Shown: positions 31,015 to 35,683 of the stretch, piece by piece
Numbering within the stretch: the first letter of the stretch is position 1
How the letters are laid out: every line of letters starts with the position of its first letter
From: Bacteroidales bacterium
Lineage (GTDB): Bacteria; Bacteroidota; Bacteroidia; Bacteroidales; TTA-H9
DNA length: 35,683 nt
Assembly: GCA_028689615.1 (NCBI GenBank)
Contig: JAQVCV010000051.1
Location: 1-35,683, forward strand
Direction: 5' to 3'
The notes under the pieces: model-generated
The model's input: only the letters and a program-made list of their open reading frames with translations
The model's database searches: none
Told to the model about the DNA's origin: nothing
Made by a program: the position numbers and the translations under genes

Positions 31015-32688
31015 CTACCACAGGCTTGGAGTGTTGAAATAGCTGTCAAGATCACCGCTGAACCAGCGGCCATTCAGGATATTGGCGATAACCTGTTGTT
31101 TGAGTTCATCGCTTACAGTCGTGTCGCTTGCCATTTCATCGATGATTTCCTGGTTCGATTTGTATACATCTTGAGATTCGATGGCCGCCATTTCGCTGTC
31201 TTCTTGAACATCGAAAACCAGTGTTTGTTTTGCAGTGGAATCCCAGGTTTGCCATTCAGTTTGGATTTCATCACTGTTTGGGTTGCCTTCATGCAGGAAG
31301 TTTTTCAAATAGGCATTAAACTCCTCCGCAATGGACACAAACCCTGGTGTCGTAAAATCAGCGATGCTTGCATAGCCCGATTGGCTTGTAAGCATCGGCA
31401 CGAAGATTCCATGGAATGAACCGAACACCGGAATGGCTGCGGGTGACATGGCATCACCGTAATTGATCTGGCACAAATAAATGTCGGAGTCATAGTTTTC
31501 GGCCATCGTCATGGCGCTCAGCTGGGTATTGAAGGTCCGATAGAAGTCGCTGCCGTACTTGATTGCAAAATCCTTGGCTGCCACGCTTTCCTGCTCATCA
31601 GCTATTGTCGCATAGAATGGATCAAATGCCGTAAAGAACGAGAATTCGGTTGATCCGGTAAGCATCATCACCGGAACATCGTTGACGTAGTTGTCGCCCT
31701 CGAACCCGGTTGCCGGCAGGACAACATTATCACCAAACAGATGCGGGAATTTTGCCATTCTTATCCCGGCATCGCTCATCAGTTGAGTCAAACGGCTCTC
31801 ATCGATACCATAAAGATATTCCTTGACCTCTTCGCTGTCGTTCATAAGCCAAGACGCTGCTTCTTCAGCCGTTGCCGCCTTCCCGTCTTCAACAGCCAAA
31901 GGAGCGATAATCTGGGCATCTTTGGCGATTGAATCATCAAGTTCGCTGATTGTCATCCCTCCGGAGAATGCAATCGCTTTATCGAAGAGATCCTCAAACA
32001 TCGGGCTGACAAGCATGGCCATGACGTTACGTCCACCAGCTGAAAAACCGGATACGGTGACATTGTCGGGATCGCCACCAAAATTTTCGATATTGTCCTG
32101 AACCCACTCCAGGGCCAGGGCCATATCCTGCAATGCATAATTTCCTGTTTCCGTTTCATCATCTTGCACAGCCGGAAGACTGTTGAAACCTAACAGTCCG
32201 GTCCGGTAGTTTATAGATACCAGGACACTGTCGGTGTTTTCGACCAATTCCAGGCCGATCCCCGTATCATATGAGCTTCCGGTCTGGTTATTGCCGCCAT
32301 GGATGAAAACCAGCACCGGCAGGTCATCGGCGTCGGTTTTTGTAAACACATCGAGGTTCAAGCAATCGGTGGTTCCGACAACCTCACGGCTGGTGGAACC
32401 GTCATCCGCAGTCACATTCGCCATTTGCATTGATACTTCCTCTTTTTCAGTGCAATCAAGAGTCTCGTTCCAAGATTCCGGTTCTTCCGGTTCTTGCCAT
32501 CTCAATTCGCCTGTCGGATTGGCACCGTAGGGAATGCCGTAATAAGTTTCGTCATTCTCGACCAGGATTCCCTGAACCTTCCCATAAGCTGTTGTCCTTA
32601 TGCCCGGTTCATTAGATTCCTTGTTCGCACAGGCACTCAAAGAAACAACCAACCCCATACTCAGGACAACATTTAAAGTCTTTCTCAT
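31015..32688 (-). CDS. Type-B carboxylesterase, predicted lipoprotein
   Basis: The 557-residue protein begins MRKTLNVVLSMGLVVSLSAC, a lipoprotein signal with lipobox LSAC, so it should be anchored to the outer face of the membrane. The body is an alpha/beta hydrolase of the carboxylesterase type: YYGIPYGANPTGELRW, LPVLVFIHGGNNQTGSS (oxyanion loop HGGN), the nucleophile motif GFSAGGR, a likely acidic residue in STEFSFF and a histidine in SFHGIF. Family members cleave esters of short acids, xenobiotics or plant aromatics. The ATG at 32686-32688 has GAGGG eight bases upstream. It follows the anchored hydrolase by 24 bases, so the two are co-transcribed and may act on the same ester-linked polymer. 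Confidence 0.9.
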   Translation of the reverse strand: MRKTLNVVLSMGLVVSLSACANKESNEPGIRTTAYGKVQGILVENDETYYGIPYGANPTGELRWQEPEEPESWNETLDCTEKEEVSMQMANVTADDGSTSREVVGTTDCLNLDVFTKTDADDLPVLVFIHGGNNQTGSSYDTGIGLELVENTDSVLVSINYRTGLLGFNSLPAVQDDETETGNYALQDMALALEWVQDNIENFGGDPDNVTVSGFSAGGRNVMAMLVSPMFEDLFDKAIAFSGGMTISELDDSIAKDAQIIAPLAVEDGKAATAEEAASWLMNDSEEVKEYLYGIDESRLTQLMSDAGIRMAKFPHLFGDNVVLPATGFEGDNYVNDVPVMMLTGSTEFSFFTAFDPFYATIADEQESVAAKDFAIKYGSDFYRTFNTQLSAMTMAENYDSDIYLCQINYGDAMSPAAIPVFGSFHGIFVPMLTSQSGYASIADFTTPGFVSIAEEFNAYLKNFLHEGNPNSDEIQTEWQTWDSTAKQTLVFDVQEDSEMAAIESQDVYKSNQEIIDEMASDTTVSDELKQQVIANILNGRWFSGDLDSYFNTPSLW

Positions 32689-32712
32689 CTCAATTTCCCT
32701 CATTTCGTTGAT

Positions 32713-34338
32713 TTAGTTGTGTTCTTTTTTCAGGTAAACAAGCGCTCCAAGTGCCCCGACTGCCAACAATGCAAACATCATGATGTTCGCCTGGTCACCG
32801 GTTTCAATGACATAATCGTTATCGCTGGTGGCTGTCAGGTTTTCCGCCTTGGCGTCTGCTGCCGGTTTGTCTTCAAGGTTCTGCTTTGCTTCATCGACAA
32901 ACGGCAGACTGGTCGATGCGATGGTGTAGCGGACATTTGTCGGCAGGTTGCGTCCTAGTGTCGTATAGTTCAGTACCCCGTTTCTAGTCGTCAGGGTCAA
33001 GACGATGTTGCCCTCATCATTGAGATCAACGCTTGCCACTTCGATTGTCATCGGCGCCGCTTCGGTGGCGAAGATGCCATATGAGCTGACTCCCGCAGTG
33101 ACGAGCCCGGTCGCGTCAAAATTGAATCCTGTTACCGTGAACATGTCGGCAGAAAGCTTGCTGCCATCGACGTTTTGGCCGTTCATATCGATTTCGATAG
33201 CTACGATCTTTTCACCGGAATTGGTGACTTCCCCGATCAGGTTGAAAGCATAAGTGTCCGCAGTCCCGGAAGCTCCGGCAGCGGGATTGACCATTTCATC
33301 TTTTTGGTAGCTGTTGGTCGAATCAGCCAGCGAAGTGAACCAGCTGATGGTATCGAGGCTAGGATCTGTCGATGCGTAGACATCGCCGTTCAACATCTTG
33401 ATCCAAGACCAGTGTTGCGAACCGAAAGTCTCATCAGGATAGGATACATTGTCGATCAAGCCATAATAGATGTCACCATCAAGATCGTGGCTGGCGCGGT
33501 AATCCTTGATCGAATCATAAGCGTATTGGGTCCATTGGTAATAGATGGTCGTGTCATAGTACCCGTGAATTAGGAAAATCGGCACGTCGCTTTGGGCGAT
33601 GGCTTCAAGCCAGCTGTCGTAGTTGGCCATGTAAGTGGCATAATCCAAAGGTTTCTTGAAAGTTGTCCCGGTGGTGTATGGATCGCCGGCATCAAGATAT
33701 TCGGTGGTAGTCGAATAATCGCCACCCAAGCCTTCGACATACTGATTGTTCTTGGCGATGGCCGCACATGAAATCAAGGCTCCGGAAAAATAGTCACCGT
33801 AGCTTGCAAGCATCCTCTGGCTCATCAATCCGCCGGCTGAAAGCCCGGCAATGAATACCTGGTCGATACCAAATTCAACCTTGGCATGGTCGATGATCGC
33901 CTTGGCTTGAGTTGTGTAATCGTTGTACCAGTAGTCCGGCGCCTGGAAAGCCAATACATAGGCCCCATGGAATGACGCCTGGATATCATCTTCCACAAAT
34001 GTCGCAGCGAGCCGGTTGGCTGCCAGCTGGGTGTAGTTGTTGCTGGCCCCGTCGACTCCGCCTTCACCGTTGCCATGGAATACGACAATCAAAGTGTCCC
34101 CGGAAACCGGTTTGTAGATCTTCGATGCCAGGCTGGTGTAGCTTCCCGGTGCCCCGGCCACGTCGCTGTATGTGACAAAAGCATCGGTCGCTGTGTCGAC
34201 AAAGCCGTACGTGTTGGCCGTGTCGGTGTTTTGGGCAAAGCTCGATAATACCGTGCTCGCATTGACCTGACTTACCGACATCGTCAAGACAATGAGCGCA
34301 CTCAATAGTGAATAAAATGTTTTTTTCATAAATCTCAT
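32713..34338 (-). CDS. Secreted alpha/beta hydrolase (PHB-depolymerase/feruloyl-esterase-like) with C-terminal surface anchor
   Basis: The 541-residue protein has a signal peptide (KKTFYSLLSALIVLTMSVS, cleavage probably after VNA). The catalytic domain shows TLIVVFHGNGEGGV (oxyanion), VFIAGLSAGGLMSQRML (nucleophile serine), FLIHGYYDTTI (acid) and FGSQHWSW (histidine), as in PHB depolymerases and related esterases. A beta-rich region (about 350-480) follows. The C-terminus reads VIETGDQANIM, then a hydrophobic helix and KKEHN, a sorting-signal layout without a canonical LPxTG. GGGAGGAAG gives the start. The short gap upstream holds an extended -10 and a cre-like site. Confidence 0.85.
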   Translation of the reverse strand: MRFMKKTFYSLLSALIVLTMSVSQVNASTVLSSFAQNTDTANTYGFVDTATDAFVTYSDVAGAPGSYTSLASKIYKPVSGDTLIVVFHGNGEGGVDGASNNYTQLAANRLAATFVEDDIQASFHGAYVLAFQAPDYWYNDYTTQAKAIIDHAKVEFGIDQVFIAGLSAGGLMSQRMLASYGDYFSGALISCAAIAKNNQYVEGLGGDYSTTTEYLDAGDPYTTGTTFKKPLDYATYMANYDSWLEAIAQSDVPIFLIHGYYDTTIYYQWTQYAYDSIKDYRASHDLDGDIYYGLIDNVSYPDETFGSQHWSWIKMLNGDVYASTDPSLDTISWFTSLADSTNSYQKDEMVNPAAGASGTADTYAFNLIGEVTNSGEKIVAIEIDMNGQNVDGSKLSADMFTVTGFNFDATGLVTAGVSSYGIFATEAAPMTIEVASVDLNDEGNIVLTLTTRNGVLNYTTLGRNLPTNVRYTIASTSLPFVDEAKQNLEDKPAADAKAENLTATSDNDYVIETGDQANIMMFALLAVGALGALVYLKKEHN

Positions 34339-34361
34339 AATCTTCCTCCCATATGTTTACA

Positions 34362-34386
34362 ATCATACCAAGAGAAAGCGCTTAAT
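34362..34386 (-). promoter_or_regulatory. Promoter and cre-like CcpA site of the hydrolase operon
   Basis: On the minus strand TGG-TATGAT gives an extended -10 at 34362-34367. Directly upstream, 34372-34386 reads ATTAAGCGCTTTCTC, with the central AAGCGCTT palindrome of catabolite-responsive elements. No good -35 is seen, which suits a promoter that needs the AraC activator and is blocked by CcpA. Confidence 0.55.
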
Positions 34387-34401
34387 TATTGGGGGATGTT
34401 C

Positions 34402-35271
34402 TTATTTCAATGATGAAATGTTTTGTTTTTTGCGGTACTCGTTCGGGGTCATCGCATAGGCCGCCTTGAACTGGGTGTTGAAGGCCTGGATGTTGGAAAA
34501 TCCGCAGTTCAATGCTATTTCCACAATCGTCAGCCTTGTCGACTTGAGTTCATAGAGGCTTTGTTCGAGCCGCTTGTTCTTGAGATACTCGAATATGGTC
34601 AGGCCGACTTTCTTCTTGAAGACAGTAGCCAGGTAGGTCCTGTTGTAACTGGTGATCCTAGCCAGGTCATCGAGGGATATCTTGGTAGCGTAATTGTAGT
34701 CGATGTATTCTTGGATTGCCAGCACCAGATTATAGGCGTCATCATCATGTTTTTCCTGCTGGTATGACCCCTCCATAAGCAATTCATTGACCATCACATC
34801 CAATATTTGCAAGATGGCGATCTTGGCCCCGAGGCGGTCGCCTTTTTCCTGGCAGGCAACAGAACATACCAGCAGGTCGACTATCCTGGATTTGGCCTGG
34901 TCATTGCCGGAAAGATCGAACCCCTTATTCTTACACTGGGGCGCCAAAAAATCGAGATAACTGCGCTCCACAAGCAGCACGATACCTTCGAGACCTGCAT
35001 CGACCTGGACATCATGACTGTCGCCGGAGTTGACAATAAGCAGGGTCCCTTTTGGCGCCGGTACTCTCTTTTTCTTGATGGTCTGGGACTTGGAGCCGTT
35101 TACGACATAGGTGATCTCCACCGAATTGTGCCAATGATCTTCGATATAAACATCGACATCGTAGAAGTTATGGCGCAACACATAATGGTCCGAGCCCTGA
35201 TAGGACACAAGCTCATGGTTCTTTACGACATGCCGGGTATGGACATCCTTGTTTGCGGCTGTTTTTCGCAT
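34402..35271 (-). CDS. AraC-family transcriptional regulator
   Basis: The 289-residue protein has an N-terminal cupin sensor (residues about 20-110; EDHWHNSVEITYVVNG and GTLLIVNSGDSHDVQVD) and a C-terminal double helix-turn-helix (about 190-285; KISLDDLARITSYNRTYLAT, VGLTIFEYLKNKRLEQSLY and IVEIALNCGFSNIQAFNTQF, ending MTPNEYRKK). The second half is a textbook AraC/XylS domain. The ATG at 35269-35271 has AAGGAG six bases upstream; an earlier TTG frame is rejected. It lies 63 bases upstream of the anchored hydrolase on the same strand and most likely activates that operon in response to a breakdown product. Confidence 0.92.
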   Translation of the reverse strand: MRKTAANKDVHTRHVVKNHELVSYQGSDHYVLRHNFYDVDVYIEDHWHNSVEITYVVNGSKSQTIKKKRVPAPKGTLLIVNSGDSHDVQVDAGLEGIVLLVERSYLDFLAPQCKNKGFDLSGNDQAKSRIVDLLVCSVACQEKGDRLGAKIAILQILDVMVNELLMEGSYQQEKHDDDAYNLVLAIQEYIDYNYATKISLDDLARITSYNRTYLATVFKKKVGLTIFEYLKNKRLEQSLYELKSTRLTIVEIALNCGFSNIQAFNTQFKAAYAMTPNEYRKKQNISSLK

Positions 35272-35491
35272 TCTTTGCTCCTTCGCTTTCAAATAATTGC
35301 TGATTTCTCGGTGTTCTCAACCCAAAGCACAGGGATACGCGGGCAATTGCCAGCGGGTGCCTGCCTGGAATCGAGGCATTTACCAGCTTCCTTCTCATCC
35401 AACTTCCATTCTAGATATCCCTTATAGAAATAGCTCGGGTCATCTGGGGAATTTATCAAGTGATATTGTACCATTATCAAATCCAAGCAAA
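35272..35491. other. Upstream region of the AraC gene
   Basis: I see no gene here; the 65-codon minus frame lacks a ribosome site. It should contain the AraC promoter but no convincing -35/-10 pair was found. Confidence 0.4.
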
Positions 35492-35516
35492 CAAGCCCCT
35501 TGGAAGAAGGGACTTG
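35492..35516 (-). terminator. Candidate terminator, minus strand
   Basis: On the minus strand CAAGTCCCTT pairs with AAGGGGCTTG around CTTCC (one U-G pair; on the plus strand an A-C mismatch), followed by TTTGCTTGGATTTG. It would end transcripts that enter from beyond the right edge of the window. Confidence 0.5.
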
Positions 35517-35563
35517 ATGGACTGATTATTCGATATTTTCTTCGATATGAACGTGGCCTTGAA

Positions 35564-35600
35564 CCTCCCATGACTGAAGTCACGGGATTCTTGGGAACAG
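35564..35600 (-). mobile_element. Putative right end / omegaRNA hairpin of an IS200/IS605-type element (partial)
   Basis: On the minus strand GAATCCCGTGACTTCAGTCATGGGAGGTTCAAG is a hairpin (35567-35586) with nine pairs including one G-U that would be an A-C mismatch on the plus strand. This sequence type, AATCCC-stem-GGGAGGTTCAA, is familiar from the right ends of IS605-family elements, where it forms the last hairpin of the TnpB guide RNA scaffold. If right, a tnpB gene or its relic lies outside the window to the right, on the minus strand, and the bases just left of 35560 would be the target flank. The transposase itself is not visible. Confidence 0.45.
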
Positions 35601-35683
35601 AGCTTACTTGAGTATGGTGCATCCACAATAATCAGCGGTTTCTCTTATTTACCAAGCTATCCCCGGAGTCCCTCCGGTTTAGT

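Noticed and set aside
35289-35486. A 65-codon minus-strand frame upstream of the AraC gene
   Set aside because: No ribosome site, odd composition, and it overlaps the AraC ribosome-site region.

Overview
The window reads as the chromosome of a low-to-mid G+C Gram-positive anaerobe (Bacillota, probably a Clostridia- or Erysipelotrichia-type gut or sediment bacterium). The signs are strong AGGAGG-type ribosome sites, intrinsic terminators, two PTS transport loci, GntR/RpiR/AraC regulators, a cre-like CcpA site, a lipobox and a sortase-like C-terminal anchor. TGA is used as a normal stop. I cannot name the species. No rRNA, tRNA or CRISPR array was seen.

Layout, left to right. At 1-111 is the 5' end of a PLP aminotransferase cut by the window edge. 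At 287-5554, all on the minus strand, are a small glutaredoxin-like gene, a TOPRIM-like protein overlapping an AAA (OLD/ABC-type) ATPase, and a large HelD/UvrD-type helicase; the ATPase/TOPRIM pair looks like an anti-phage module. At 6113-6982 is a decayed IS1634-type transposase. At 7258-14152 (minus) is one long operon: frlB-type deglycase, mannose-family PTS EIIB, EIIA, EIIC and EIID, a second SIS-domain deglycase, two HAD phosphatases and a GntR/UTRA regulator. It should import and cleave Amadori compounds such as fructoselysine or glucoselysine. A second decayed IS1634-type transposase (14699-15872) lies on its other side, so the operon is bracketed by IS relics.

At 16655-18655 are a YtcJ-like amidohydrolase and a second glutaredoxin-like gene whose promoter copies that of the first. 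At 18947-25760 is a second catabolic locus. The minus-strand operon is a cellobiose/lactose-type PTS EIIC, a ChbG/YdjC deacetylase, an AtuA-family protein split into two genes and a 3-hydroxyacyl-CoA dehydrogenase. It is divergent from a ceramidase-like hydrolase and an RpiR regulator. This gene combination suggests a pathway for an acylated or modified sugar that I do not recognise.

At 25900-27058 is an AT-rich cassette of three small overlapping or close genes ending in a GNAT acetyltransferase, arranged like a toxin-antitoxin unit. Then come an AEC-family transporter (27310-28245), a SWIM zinc-finger protein (28670-30355), and a polymer/ester-degrading locus: a lipoprotein carboxylesterase, a secreted PHB-depolymerase-like hydrolase with a C-terminal anchor, and an AraC regulator (31015-35271). 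The right edge holds a hairpin that resembles the right end/omegaRNA of an IS200/IS605 element whose body would lie outside the window.

All product calls rest on motif recognition by eye; no database search was run.
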